Source: JBEKHT01 sp049516595 (GTDB lineage: Bacteria > Chloroflexota > Anaerolineae > Anaerolineales > RBG-16-64-43). Taken from it: a DNA stretch of 53,036 bases. The notes below the pieces were generated by a model. The model did no database searches, had not been told where the DNA came from, and saw nothing but the letters and a program-made list of their open reading frames with translations. Shown in pieces: positions 34,485 to 43,371 of this stretch (the first letter of the stretch is position 1; every line of letters begins with the position of its first letter). A program made the translations under genes and the position numbers. The DNA lies in NCBI GenBank assembly GCA_049516595.1, contig JBEKSY010000023.1:1-53036 (forward strand). The letters run 5' to 3'.

Positions 34485-35417
34485 CTATTCTAGCTTGGAC
34501 CCTAGAAAGCCGCGGGCTCCGCGGGCGAAGTCAACTCCCTTGAGAACCTTGCGCCCGGGGAGCTGAACCTGAAGAAGCAGGAGGTCCCCGGCTCCCGTCC
34601 TGGCGGCGGGTCCGCTGGAGGTCTCGAACACCTTTCCCGGCTGGGTGAGGGCCGAGTCCGCCTGGGAGGCGACTAACTTGGCCTTGATGATCTTCAGACG
34701 CCGCCTGTCCCAGTAACAATACGCCCCTGGCCAGGGGCTCAGGGCGCGGATTCTCCTTTCGAGGGACAAGGCCGAATCGCAAAAGTCCAATCTTCCGTCC
34801 TCTTTGTGGAGCCGTGGGGCGTAGCTGACTCGGCTCGGGTCTTGATCCGCAGGCACGAGCTCCCCACGCAGGTACCGGGGGAGATAGCGAATGACCATGG
34901 CGGAGGCCAGCTCCGCAAGGCGGTCGCCCAAGCTTCCCGCGTCTTCCTCGGGCAGGATTTTAGCAACCTCCTGGGCCAGTATGGGTCCGGAATCCATCCC
35001 GGCGTCCATCTTCACGAGGGTGACTCCGGTCACCCTATCGCCCGCCAAAATGGCGGCGGCGATTGGAGAGGCCCCACGATATCGGGGGAGCAGTGAGGCA
35101 TGCAGGTTCAGGCATCCCAAGCCTGGAAGGTTCAGGACCTCCCTGGGCAGAATCTGACCGTAAGCGGCGACGACAACCACATCGGGCTTCCAGGCCCTCA
35201 GCTGGGAGACCACCTCCTCACCCTTCAAGCGCACGGGTTGCAGGAGAGGGAGCCCCAATTGCATGGCGAGCTCCTTGACGGGTGGCGGGGAGAGCTGACC
35301 GCCCCGGCCGGCGGGTCGATCAGGCATGGTGACCACCCCGCTGACGTCATAATCGGACGCCAGAGCCCGCAACGTCGGGAGCGAGAAGGAAGGGGAACCC
35401 ATAAAGACGACCTGCAT
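34485..35417 (-). CDS. fmt: Methionyl-tRNA formyltransferase
   Basis: A 310-residue enzyme that formylates initiator Met-tRNA using 10-formyl-tetrahydrofolate. VVFMGSPSFSLPTLRAL at the N-terminus, AAYGQILP and the catalytic block NLHASLLPRYRGASPI are diagnostic, and the C-terminal OB-like tRNA-binding domain is present. The ATG at 35417 directly follows a TAGAAT box (6-base gap), so the mRNA is probably leaderless; no ribosome-binding site is visible. Confidence 0.95.
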   Translation of the reverse strand: MQVVFMGSPSFSLPTLRALASDYDVSGVVTMPDRPAGRGGQLSPPPVKELAMQLGLPLLQPVRLKGEEVVSQLRAWKPDVVVVAAYGQILPREVLNLPGLGCLNLHASLLPRYRGASPIAAAILAGDRVTGVTLVKMDAGMDSGPILAQEVAKILPEEDAGSLGDRLAELASAMVIRYLPRYLRGELVPADQDPSRVSYAPRLHKEDGRLDFCDSALSLERRIRALSPWPGAYCYWDRRRLKIIKAKLVASQADSALTQPGKVFETSSGPAARTGAGDLLLLQVQLPGRKVLKGVDFARGARGFLGSKLE

Positions 35418-35423
35418 GACTGG

Positions 35424-35429
35424 ATTCTA
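35424..35429 (-). promoter_or_regulatory. -10 box directly before fmt
   Basis: TAGAAT read on the minus strand ends 6 bases before the ATG of fmt, which places the transcription start at the start codon. Confidence 0.5.
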
Positions 35430-35560
35430 GCACGCGCAACCTGCCAGCGAGGGCGGGGTTATCATTCGGGACCCGGACGGCGGATCCACCGGGTTTGATC
35501 TGTTAAGCTGTCGTGGATTGACGAAATCAAGAATTCGGTTCAGGCCAGAGGAGGAGTCAA

Positions 35561-35890
35561 ATGACTGCGCAATCCGGAATGGAAGCTACCAGTGATGACA
35601 AGCTGTGGTCGGCGCTTGCGTACGTTTTCACACCGCTTGTCCCCATCATTCTCTTGCTGATGCAGGACAAGAAGACGAGGCCCTATATCCGAGCCCACAA
35701 CGGCCAGGCTCTAGCGTGGGGAATCGCGTTTTACATTGTGGTGGCGATCACCAGCGCCTTCTTGATCGGCCTTTGCATTTGGCCCCTGGGGCTGATCCTG
35801 CAGATCTACTGGGCGTACCGCGCCTATCAGGGGAACATGATCAACATCCCGGTAATCACCAATTTTGTGAAGAAGCAGGGGTGGGCCTAA
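35561..35890 (+). CDS. Small DUF4870-like membrane protein
   Basis: A 109-residue protein with three hydrophobic segments (about 22-35, 50-70 and 72-88). The pattern DKKTRPYIRAHNGQALAWGIAFYI followed by a C-terminal WAYRAYQGNMINIPVI matches small DUF4870/Tic20-like proteins, whose function is unknown. The ATG has GAGGAGG about 6 bases upstream. A decayed relative lies 140 bases downstream, so this may be the surviving copy of a tandem pair. Confidence 0.75.
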   Translation: MTAQSGMEATSDDKLWSALAYVFTPLVPIILLLMQDKKTRPYIRAHNGQALAWGIAFYIVVAITSAFLIGLCIWPLGLILQIYWAYRAYQGNMINIPVITNFVKKQGWA

Positions 35891-35923
35891 GCTTGAAGAA
35901 GGCTGTACCGTCGAGTTGGCGAA

Positions 35924-35949
35924 CCAGGGCCCGCGCGCGCGGGCCCTGG
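35924..35949. terminator. 26-base perfect palindrome after the DUF4870-like gene
   Basis: Bases 35924-35949 are fully self-complementary (13-bp half-sites of CCAGGGCCCGCGC). As RNA this gives an 11-bp GC stem with a 4-base loop, 34 bases after the stop. No T-run follows. It is a likely transcription end or RNA stabiliser. Confidence 0.5.
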
Positions 35950-35977
35950 CGTTGCTGCCCTCCGGCTGGCCTCCGGT

Positions 35978-36006
35978 TTGCGGGCGTCCTGCCGGGTAGC
36001 TATACT
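35978..36006 (+). promoter_or_regulatory. Residual promoter before the decayed DUF4870-like gene
   Basis: TTGCGG (35978-35983) and TATACT (36001-36006) are separated by exactly 17 bases. Predicted start is near 36013, 17 bases before the GTG at 36030. Confidence 0.4.
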
Positions 36007-36029
36007 GTTCCGGCTAGATCGCCGCGAAC

Positions 36030-36544
36030 GTGGAAAGGCTCCAGGGCCCAGACGCGCGAGCAGGAAGTTCCCAAAAGCGCTCCCCGGGCGCCCCGCTTGC
36101 TGGGGCGCTGGCCGCTGTCGCCTTGTGCGGAGTGGACAGGGGCCTTGCTTGCCCATGCCTGCCCCTCTACGCCAATCTGGTTCCGGGATTCTTCGGTCCA
36201 GTGGCCGCCTTGATCATGTTCCTGAGCCAAAGGAACCGCTCGAAGCATGTCGCCTGCCAAGCCTTGCAAGCGCTGGTTTTCCAACTCGTCGCTTGAGTTG
36301 GGGGAGGAGCTGTCGTGGCAGGAATCTGGCTCATGACCGTCATGGTTTCAACCTTCCGGGTCGGGGTCCTTTGCCTCTCGCTTGCGTGCCTGGACAGTCT
36401 CTGGCCGCTGCAGGCCCTCGCCCACGGGCTCCTTGGTGGGATTTGAATGTGGCCAGGGAAAGGATTCCCGCCCCTGGCTCACCGGCAGTTGGTTGAAGTC
36501 AACGGTTGCGAATTCGGGAACGGTCTGAGGGGCTCCGAGTGCTG
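36030..36544 (+). pseudogene. Decayed DUF4870-family membrane protein gene
   Basis: One reading frame, interrupted by TGA at 36294 and TGA at 36444, carries the successive landmarks of a longer DUF4870 protein: GFFGPVAALIMFLSQRNRS and QALQALVFQLVA before the first stop, VGGGAVVAGIWLM up to the second, and GKGF..P....LVE after it. The first TGA stands where relatives commonly have Trp, consistent with a TGG-to-TGA change. The N-terminal 45 residues do not look like the family and may hide a frameshift. The frame runs into the start of recJ. I call it a pseudogene on internal stops and family resemblance. Confidence 0.6.
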
Positions 36545-38278
36545 AGACGGAAACGGTGGGTTATTCACGAGCCGCTCCCAGCGAGCGTGGCCTTAGGGCT
36601 GGCCCAACTACCTTCTGAGTTGGCCCAGGTACTATTTAATCGAGGGGTAACCACCCCCGAGAGGGCCGATCGTTTTCTGCGAGTGGAGCCACCGGCGAAC
36701 AGCGACCCCATGCGGTTGAATGGTGTCGGAGCGGCAGTCGAACGTGTCCTCGGTTCGGTGAGATCCGCTGAAAAGATCGCAATCTACGGCGACTACGACA
36801 CGGACGGAGTAACCGCGACCGTACTATTGGTGCGCTACCTTCGGGAATGCGGCGCCCTTGCCTTCCCCTACATCCCGAGTCGGTTTGAAGAAGGGTATGG
36901 CCTGAACACCGAGGCGCTCCGGAAACTGAAGGAGGAAGGGTACGGACTAGTGATCACGGTGGATTGCGGCGTCCGCTCGTTGGAGGAAGCGCAAGCGGCC
37001 AGCCAGATGGGCTTGGACTTGGTGATCACAGACCATCATGAGCCCCTGGCGGAGCTTCCGAGCGCGCTGGCGGTCATTGACCCGAAGATCCCTGACGATT
37101 CTTATCCCGACAAGGCGCTGGCGGGCGTGGGGGTCGCTTATAAGCTGGCGCAGGGGGTCGAGACGGAGCTCAGACGAAAGCCAGCGCGGCGAGCGCCCTC
37201 GCTCGAGGGGTACCTCGAACTCGTGGCTGTAGGGACCGTCGCCGATCTCGCGCCCTTGATAGGGGAGAATCGTTTCCTAGTCCATACCGGCCTGGTCAGC
37301 CTTAATGCGAGGGGGGGGCCTCGAAACCTTGGGCTCAGGAAGCTGATGGAAGCCGCCTCGCTCAAATCCGGGAGTGTCACGGCAGCGACGATTGGTTTTG
37401 TGCTCGGTCCCAGACTGAATTCCGCCGGTCGCGTCGAACATGCCATGACCGCCTACTCTCTGCTGGAGACCGACGCGCCGGAAGTCGCGACCCAACTCGC
37501 GGCGTTGCTGTCCAGCTGGAATCGGCGCAGACAGCAGATCACCCGGACGGTGACCTCTCATGCCCGAGACCAAATCCTCTCCTCGGCTTCGGGCGAGATG
37601 GGCCGGGAGCTTCCCTTTTTTGTTTTCGCCTGCGACTCGTCTTACAGCCCTGGGGTCATTGGTCTTGCGGCCTCTCGACTGAGTGAAGAATTGTATCGGC
37701 CCGTCGCCGTGGTGGCAGTTGACCTGCAAGATGGGCTGGCCAAAGGCTCCGCGCGGAGCATCCCAGAGTTTCATCTCACCCACGCGCTCGATGACTGTGA
37801 GGACCTGCTGATTCGTCATGGCGGGCACGCCGCCGCGGCCGGTTTCACCGTGCACCTGGAAGATCTTCCTGCGTTGCAGGCCCGGTTGGAGTCGCTGGCC
37901 CGGGCAGAACTTGCACTCCGGGTGCTTGAGCCGTCGCTGCAGGCTGATGTCGTTGTGAGTCTCCACAAACTCCCGGAACTGGCAAGTTGGCTGAAGCGAT
38001 TGGAGCCGTGCGGGCAGGGAAATCCACATCCCGTTTTCGTCGCCCCCAGGGTTAGAGTGGTCTCCAAGAGGGCGGTGGGTAGCGATGGCAGCCACTTATC
38101 GCTTCGACTCGAGGAGGGGAACACCACCATCGATGCCATTGCCTTCGGGCGGGGATCGGATGCGATCCAACTGCCGGAAGTGGTAGCGGTCGCCTTCAGG
38201 TTAGAGGAAGACGATTTCTCAGGGGTGAACCGTCTGCGGCTGAATGTCCTGGATCTGGGGGAACCCGGACCGGCCTAA
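36539..38278 (+). CDS. recJ: Single-stranded-DNA-specific 5'-3' exonuclease RecJ
   Basis: A 579-residue DHH-superfamily nuclease for recombination and mismatch or base-excision repair. IYGDYDTDGVTAT (motif I), VDCGVRS, ITDHHEPL (DHH motif), GPRLNSAGR and the DHHA1 motif RHGGHAAAAGF are all intact, followed by the OB-type domain. I chose the GTG at 36539, which has GAGGGG 7 bases upstream; the track to a TTG at 36506 adds residues unlike the family. Confidence 0.93.
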   Translation: MLRRKRWVIHEPLPASVALGLAQLPSELAQVLFNRGVTTPERADRFLRVEPPANSDPMRLNGVGAAVERVLGSVRSAEKIAIYGDYDTDGVTATVLLVRYLRECGALAFPYIPSRFEEGYGLNTEALRKLKEEGYGLVITVDCGVRSLEEAQAASQMGLDLVITDHHEPLAELPSALAVIDPKIPDDSYPDKALAGVGVAYKLAQGVETELRRKPARRAPSLEGYLELVAVGTVADLAPLIGENRFLVHTGLVSLNARGGPRNLGLRKLMEAASLKSGSVTAATIGFVLGPRLNSAGRVEHAMTAYSLLETDAPEVATQLAALLSSWNRRRQQITRTVTSHARDQILSSASGEMGRELPFFVFACDSSYSPGVIGLAASRLSEELYRPVAVVAVDLQDGLAKGSARSIPEFHLTHALDDCEDLLIRHGGHAAAAGFTVHLEDLPALQARLESLARAELALRVLEPSLQADVVVSLHKLPELASWLKRLEPCGQGNPHPVFVAPRVRVVSKRAVGSDGSHLSLRLEEGNTTIDAIAFGRGSDAIQLPEVVAVAFRLEEDDFSGVNRLRLNVLDLGEPGPA

Positions 38279-38304
38279 CTCCCGCCTCGGGGCGGCGGGG
38301 GAGT

Positions 38305-38988
38305 CTAGTTCACGAACCGGTATTTGAGCAGAGTCCAGATGGCGGAGAAGGCGTCGCGCATTCCAATCTTCTTCCCTTCGCTGTATTCTCTTGGGTTGAA
38401 GGAGATGGGGACCTCGAACAGGCGTGCGCCGCGCTTTAGCAATTTGGCCGTGATCTCGGGCTCGAAATCGAAGCGGTTTGCACGCAGTCGCATCGACTGG
38501 ACAGCGCTGGCCCGAAAGGCCTTATATCCAGTCTCCATGTCCGAAAGGATGCTGTTGTAGAGCAAATTCGTGGCGAAGGTCAGCAGTTTGTTGGCGAGCA
38601 AGTGCCAGAACATGGTAACGCGCCGAGGCGCACCCAGGAACCGGGACCCATACACGGCGTCCGCGATTCCGTCCTGGATCGGGCCGAGCAAGGTCGGGTA
38701 GTCCTTTGGGTTGTATTCTAGATCAGCGTCTTGGATGAGGACGACTTCGCCCGTCGCGGCCTGGATCCCCGCTCGGACCGCGGCCCCTTTTCCTCGGTTC
38801 TTGGCCTGGTAGATGGCGCGGACGTCGCCGCGAGCCTCGAGCTCGGCGACGACCTCGCGACTCCCGTCTGTGGAGCCGTCATCCACGACGATGATCTCCG
38901 CGGCAAGCCGGGTGGCGGCGACGCGGCGCACGATCTCGGCCAGGGTGGCTTTCTCATTGAAAACGGGAATGATCACGCTGAGTTGCAT
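38305..38988 (-). CDS. Family 2 glycosyltransferase (dolichyl-/polyprenyl-phosphate hexosyltransferase-like)
   Basis: A 227-residue GT-A enzyme without C-terminal membrane helices. MQLSVIIPVFNEKATL, VDDGSTDGSREV, the metal-binding DADLEYNPKDYP and FDFEPEITAKLLKRG match the group that transfers glucose or mannose from a nucleotide sugar to a polyprenyl phosphate. The ATG at 38988 follows a TATACT box by 7 bases, so the mRNA is probably leaderless. It is divergent from the AAA ATPase gene. Confidence 0.88.
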   Translation of the reverse strand: MQLSVIIPVFNEKATLAEIVRRVAATRLAAEIIVVDDGSTDGSREVVAELEARGDVRAIYQAKNRGKGAAVRAGIQAATGEVVLIQDADLEYNPKDYPTLLGPIQDGIADAVYGSRFLGAPRRVTMFWHLLANKLLTFATNLLYNSILSDMETGYKAFRASAVQSMRLRANRFDFEPEITAKLLKRGARLFEVPISFNPREYSEGKKIGMRDAFSAIWTLLKYRFVN

Positions 38989-38995
38989 CGGCGAA

Positions 38996-39024
38996 AGTAT
39001 ACACGGGCGGCGAGCCCCGGGCAA
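38996..39024 (-). promoter_or_regulatory. Promoter of the glycosyltransferase gene (leaderless)
   Basis: On the minus strand TTGCCC (39024-39019) and TATACT (39001-38996) are separated by 17 bases. The predicted start falls on the ATG at 38988. Confidence 0.6.
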
Positions 39025-39037
39025 TTCCCGCCCATGC

Positions 39038-39043
39038 TATAAT
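39038..39043 (+). promoter_or_regulatory. -10 box of the AAA ATPase gene
   Basis: A consensus TATAAT on the plus strand, 48 bases before the TTG start at 39092, back to back with the glycosyltransferase promoter. No clear -35. Confidence 0.45.
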
Positions 39044-39091
39044 CGATCCGGCGGGCGCGTTTCTTCCCCTGAACCTGCCTCGAGGTGACAG

Positions 39092-40435
39092 TTGAGCATT
39101 CTTCCATACTCCGTCACTCGCGCGCAAGAGGCGACCATTGCGGCAGGAAGGTTCATCCCGCCTGCCATCACTCGAGTGGAGGACAGCGGCCTCTCGCCGC
39201 TCTGGCTACAGGACCTGGCCCTCAAGATCCTTTACTTCCAAGGCTACCTCACGGGAATCCGCATCGCCGAATTGATGACTCTCCCCTTCACGGGCGTGGT
39301 GGATCTAGTCCTCGAGGCCCTGAAGCGGGACAAGCTCATCGAGGTCAAGGCTCAGGTCGGCATCGGGGAAGGGGCCTACCAATACGCGATCACCGGTCAG
39401 GGGATGGTTCGGGCGCGCGAGGCCCTCGAGCGTAGCCAGTATGCCGGGCCCGCCCCGGTGCCCCTTTCCGAATACAACGTTGCCATTCGAAAGCAGGCCC
39501 GCGGCCGCCCAGTAGTCAATCCCCGGGTGATGCGGCAGGCGCTCTCTGCCCTGGTGCTCTCGGAACGGACGGTTTCGCGCATCGGGCCAGCCGTAAACTC
39601 GGGGATGTCGATTTTCCTCTATGGGCCGCCTGGCGACGGCAAAACGACCATCGCTCGCGCCATCGGCGAAATGATCCTGCGGGAGGACATGTACATTCCC
39701 TATGCCCTGGATCTTGAGGGCCACGTGGTTAAGCTGTATGACTCCGTGACTCATCAACTTGCACCCGAGGAGGATGTTCTGACGGGAGCGGGGGCTCCAT
39801 CCGCGCGGCTCAATGTGCGCCGCGATCCACGCTGGGTGAGAATCCGTCGGCCCTTCATCATGGTCGGAGGGGAGCTGACCCTGGCCGGGCTAGACCTGGT
39901 CTTCAATGACGTGCAAAAGTTTTACGAGGCGCCATTTCAGGTGAAGGCGAATGGCGGCATCCTGTTGATCGACGACTTTGGACGGCAGCAGGTCCGCCCG
40001 CGGGATCTCCTGAACCGCTGGATCCTGCCGTTGGAGAACCGTATCGACTACTTGACGCTCCACACCGGGCAAAAGGTGGAAGTGCCGTTTGATGTCCTCG
40101 TGGTTTTCTCGACGAACTTGCCACCGAAAGATCTGGTGGACGAGGCCTTCCTGCGGAGGCTCCGGCACAAGATTCCGATAGGGGACCCGTCGTTCGAGGA
40201 GTACCGAGAGATTTTTCGAAGGGTCGCGACCCAGAAGGGTGTTGCCTACTCTGAGGAGGAACTGGCCTTCCTGCTGCAAGAGTACTACATCAAACCCAAC
40301 CGAAAGCTGCGGGCTTCCCACCCGCGGGACCTGTGCGATCAGATCATGGACATCGCTCGCTACATGGGTGTGGAACCGGCCATGAGCCGAGATCTGATGG
40401 AACGTTCGGCCCAGTCGTTTTTTGTGGACATCTGA
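39092..40435 (+). CDS. AAA-type ATPase with N-terminal winged-helix-like domain
   Basis: A 447-residue protein. Residues about 30-110 look like a winged helix (LTGIRIAELMTLPFTGVVDLVLEALKRDKLIEVKA). The ATPase core has Walker A GPPGDGKTT (about 175-183), Walker B GGILLIDDFGRQ, a sensor-1-like VVFSTNL and a sensor-2 region near FLRRLRHKIPIG. There is no transposition or protease partner nearby, and I cannot assign a substrate. The start is TTG with GAGGTG four bases upstream. A strong intrinsic terminator follows. Confidence 0.8.
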   Translation: MSILPYSVTRAQEATIAAGRFIPPAITRVEDSGLSPLWLQDLALKILYFQGYLTGIRIAELMTLPFTGVVDLVLEALKRDKLIEVKAQVGIGEGAYQYAITGQGMVRAREALERSQYAGPAPVPLSEYNVAIRKQARGRPVVNPRVMRQALSALVLSERTVSRIGPAVNSGMSIFLYGPPGDGKTTIARAIGEMILREDMYIPYALDLEGHVVKLYDSVTHQLAPEEDVLTGAGAPSARLNVRRDPRWVRIRRPFIMVGGELTLAGLDLVFNDVQKFYEAPFQVKANGGILLIDDFGRQQVRPRDLLNRWILPLENRIDYLTLHTGQKVEVPFDVLVVFSTNLPPKDLVDEAFLRRLRHKIPIGDPSFEEYREIFRRVATQKGVAYSEEELAFLLQEYYIKPNRKLRASHPRDLCDQIMDIARYMGVEPAMSRDLMERSAQSFFVDI

Positions 40436-40479
40436 GTGAGGCAAGATCCCGCGGATTCAATTGCCGCCGAGACGGTCGC

Positions 40480-40508
40480 AAGTGGCAGGCCTCGAGCCTG
40501 CCACTTTT
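40480..40508 (+). terminator. Intrinsic terminator of the AAA ATPase gene
   Basis: An 11-bp perfect stem (40480-40490 with 40496-40506, CTCGA loop) ends in a T4 run (40505-40508), 45 bases after the stop codon. Confidence 0.85.
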
Positions 40509-40587
40509 GTAACCCGAATGTGAGGCGCAGAACTCGCCTTGCCTCAGAGTCGGAGGCCCATGGCCGACATTCAACACCTGTAATCCA

Positions 40588-40732
40588 GTCCGCCCCGTCG
40601 TCATTGCTCATCGCGGGGCAAGCCGCCTGGCGCCCGAAAACACTCTCAGCGCGTTTCGGGAGGCTGCGCGGCTGGGGGTCCCTGCGATCGAGCTGGACGT
40701 GAAGCTCTCCAGGGACAGAGTACCCGTTATCA
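40588..40732 (+). pseudogene. N-terminal fragment of a glycerophosphodiester phosphodiesterase (left half of a split gene)
   Basis: The frame reads VVIAHRGASRLAPENT followed by LSAFREAARLG and IELDVKLSRDRVPVI, the canonical N-terminus of GDPD enzymes including the catalytic HRG and the metal-binding ELDV. Similarity stops at about 40732, where the next residue should be the catalytic His of the IHD motif. No clear start codon is visible; the first in-family codon is GTC at 40588. The matching C-terminal part lies on the same strand at 45563-46063, so the gene was disrupted by the intervening DNA. Confidence 0.8.
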
Positions 40733-40942
40733 TGGGCGCTGCTCCAGCCAGTCGAGAGGCTCCAGGGGTATGAGAGAGAAGGGGATTCCTCCAGCCGCCT
40801 GGCCTTGCAGGAAGAATTGAAATCCGTGCCGTTCAGCGCCGTCTGGGATGTCTGTTGAACCCGTAAAGGCGTTCCCGCGGGCATGGACTTTGTGGCCGAG
40901 ATCAAAGTGTACGAGGAGCGCGAACTGGCCGGCAGGGAATGA
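40733..40942 (+). pseudogene. C-terminal fragment of an L-rhamnose isomerase-like gene
   Basis: In one frame beginning at the GDPD junction the sequence reads WALLQPVERLQGYEREGD, then SRLALQEELKSVPFSAVWD, an in-frame TGA at 40856, and GVPAGMDFVAEIKVYEERELAGRE before a TGA at 40940. This follows the last 65-70 residues of the RhaI-type L-rhamnose isomerases (usual end ...ELKSLPFGAVWDYYC..GVP.G..W..EVK.YE). Only the tail is present and it is interrupted, so it is a relic carried in by rearrangement. Identification is from remembered family consensus. Confidence 0.6.
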
Positions 40943-41026
40943 TCAGCCAGTCGGCAAACCGTAAGCCAACCCAGGCTTCTGACCGGCGGATGGGAAGGTT
41001 GTCCCAATTACCATCCTGGGGGAGAT

Positions 41027-41061
41027 CCGGGAAGCGCCTGTGAGTGGCTTCCCGGTTCATT
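41027..41061 (+). terminator. Hairpin after the isomerase relic
   Basis: Arms CCGGGAAGC (41027-41035) and GCTTCCCGG (41047-41055) enclose 11 bases and are followed by TTCATTTTG, a fair intrinsic terminator. I see no gene in the rest of 40943-41293. Confidence 0.5.
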
Positions 41062-41293
41062 TTGTATCCGTCTTCGATAAGGATTGACTCCGGTCGAACC
41101 TCATCTCAACGGTCACCCTCGCAACCTGGCAACCGGGGGCAAGAACAACCTGGTCGCTTACCCCCTGCTCAGTGCAACTCATCGTTCAAACCGTATCCGC
41201 GGGAGTGGATCGAAAAAGCCCCCATCCCGTGCTGGAAGTAGTGCATTAACCGGCTGCTTTTGTCCCTATCAACCCGCTCGACCTGGAGGCAGG

Positions 41294-42084
41294 TCAGGGC
41301 AGCAGGTCGCCGAGCTGGTGCAAGACGTACGTTGGCTGGATGGAAGAGGCTGCCAGGGCAGACGCAAGGGTCGTGCCGGTCAGCATCAGCGCGGTGGACA
41401 TACCGGCCGCCTGGCCCATATGCACGTCGGTCTCCAACCGGTCGCCGGTCATCAGGCAGTCGGCGGCCGGGAGGTTCATCAGGTTCAGAGCGGCTTCGAT
41501 CATGTAATGGGATGGTTTGCCGACCACGGCTTCGACCCGTGTATTAGTACAGGCCTCGATGGCGGCAATGATGGCAGCACAGTCGGGCTCACCACCGCCG
41601 GGCACCGGGCAGTAACGGTCGGGGTTGGTGGCGAAGAAGCGCGCCCCGGCCCGGATGGCATCGAAGGCGATCTGCAGCTTGCGGTAAACAAAGGTGCGGT
41701 CGAAGCTGGCGATCACCGCCTCGACATGCTGCGCATCCTCGGCCAGCTCGAACCCGGCACGGCGCAGCTCGTCGCACAGGGGTTCCTCCCCGATGACGAA
41801 TAAGCGGGCGCCCGGCATGCGGCTCCGCAGGAAGTCCACCAGCACCAGGGAGGAGGTCAGGATGTCCTCGACCGGGGTCGGCACGCCCAGGCGGGTCAGC
41901 TTGTCGGCAAAGTCGCTGCGCATGTGGGTCGGGTTGTTGGAAATGAAAATCGTACGGGAGCCGTGCCTCCGCAAGGCCGTCAGGGTCTCGCCCGCCGTGG
42001 GGAGCAGGGCTTCCCCAAGGTAGACCGTCCCGTCCAGGTCGAAGATATAACCGGCGAAGTAGCGTTCCGGAGTGGATAGCCTGT

Positions 42085-42088
<4 letters not shown>
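41294..42088 (-). CDS. HAD-superfamily IIA phosphatase (NagD/p-nitrophenylphosphatase-like)
   Basis: A 264-residue phosphatase with the full HAD signature: nucleophile and acid in IFDLDGTVYLG (D17, D19), motif II in TIFISNNPT, the IIA cap, VVGKPSHYM with the motif III lysine and LMTGDRLETDV as motif IV. It dephosphorylates a small metabolite, possibly a sugar phosphate. The TTG at 42088 overlaps the stop of the SDR relic upstream (TTGA) and has AGGAG 6 bases before it, so it was once co-translated with that gene. It is the intact remainder of a two-gene operon inside the 4.8-kb insertion. Confidence 0.85.
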
Positions 42089-42375
<287 letters not shown>

Positions 42376-42435
42376 TCGCGGTGCATGAACCAATTCACGC
42401 ATCATCACGGATGTCCAGGAGGAACTCTTATGCAA

Positions 42436-43371
42436 TCAGCTTCCACCGATGGTTGCTCGGATAAGCTTGTATCCTTCCTTGTCGAAAGCCGATGCGACTG
42501 TGTCCTGGAGGGTTTTTCCAGGAGTCAACGCGACCATATAGCCGCCTCTGCCCCCTCCTGTGACTTTCGCCCCCAAAGCACCTTTTTCGAGGGCTACCTT
42601 GCAGAGATAGTCCAGGGTTTCGTGGGAAAACTGCATGTCCATCAGGATCTTATGATTATCCGACATGATCTTTCCCACGTGTGGCAAATCGCCAGCCTCC
42701 AGTGCCTTTTTCATTTCATAGGCCTGATCCGTGATGGTCTTGAGACGCGTTGCAAAAAGCTTCGGATCCGCCTTCTTTTGCTGCTCGGTGACCTCGTCCA
42801 AGAGCGCCGTGTTTGCCGTGATGCCGCTGTTGGCCAATACGATTTCAAAAGGTTTCGGAGTTTGGATCTTTTCGAAATGTTGTTGGCCGTTCTTTACTTG
42901 GAAAAGAAGAAGCCCGCCATAGGTTGAGGCCGTATTATCGACCCCACTCGCAACCCCATGGTAAGGGAATTCGCCCTGCCAGGCTGCCCGGTTGATCTCC
43001 TCAATCGGATAGCCCAAATTGAATTCTGCGTTCAATGCCCGCGCAAGCGAAACGCAACTGGCAGCGCTGGCTCCTACCCCGCTTCCAGCCAATAATGTTC
43101 CCCCAAAGGTAATCTTGATCGGGTTCTTCTTGATGTCAATGTTCATGACTTCGAGAATTCTGTCAATGGAGCGCGCCTGCTGTTCCTTCTTCTTTTCCTT
43201 ATACCCCGGGACCTCGATCCGGTTGTCTTCCAGGACCCATCCGGTGCCCGTGATCCTTTCCACCGTTGCCACCGTTTCGAAGGGAATTGCCGAGACAATC
43301 GCCGGAACTTCTTCCAGAACAAATTGATCACCGATCAAGATGGTCTTTCCAAAACCTGTTCCCTTAGCCAT
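42436..43371 (-). CDS. Mevalonate kinase (GHMP kinase family)
   Basis: A 311-residue GHMP kinase expected to phosphorylate mevalonate in isoprenoid synthesis. ILIGDQFVLEEVPAIVSAIP is the N-terminal substrate motif, GTLLAGSGVGASAASCVS is the ATP-binding GHMP motif II, GVASGVDNTASTYGG is the catalytic-Asp region and GAKVTGGGRGGYMVAL is motif III. A homoserine or other GHMP kinase is less likely given GVDNTAS. The codons are visibly AT-richer than in flanking genes (many AAA, GAA, ATT, TTT), indicating a different origin. It overlaps the DHH gene upstream by 8 bases. Confidence 0.85.
   Translation of the reverse strand: MAKGTGFGKTILIGDQFVLEEVPAIVSAIPFETVATVERITGTGWVLEDNRIEVPGYKEKKKEQQARSIDRILEVMNIDIKKNPIKITFGGTLLAGSGVGASAASCVSLARALNAEFNLGYPIEEINRAAWQGEFPYHGVASGVDNTASTYGGLLLFQVKNGQQHFEKIQTPKPFEIVLANSGITANTALLDEVTEQQKKADPKLFATRLKTITDQAYEMKKALEAGDLPHVGKIMSDNHKILMDMQFSHETLDYLCKVALEKGALGAKVTGGGRGGYMVALTPGKTLQDTVASAFDKEGYKLIRATIGGS

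Noticed and set aside
36294..40858. In-frame TGA codons as evidence for TGA-to-Trp recoding
   Set aside because: Many intact genes here end in TGA (for example OppF, OppD, fmt, Nramp operon genes and the dehydratase), and the interrupted frames also show truncation or frameshifts, so decay is the simpler explanation.
41074..41290. A further gene fragment between the isomerase relic and the HAD gene
   Set aside because: Frames such as the one ending WIEKAPIPCWK looked gene-like, but I could not match them to any family.
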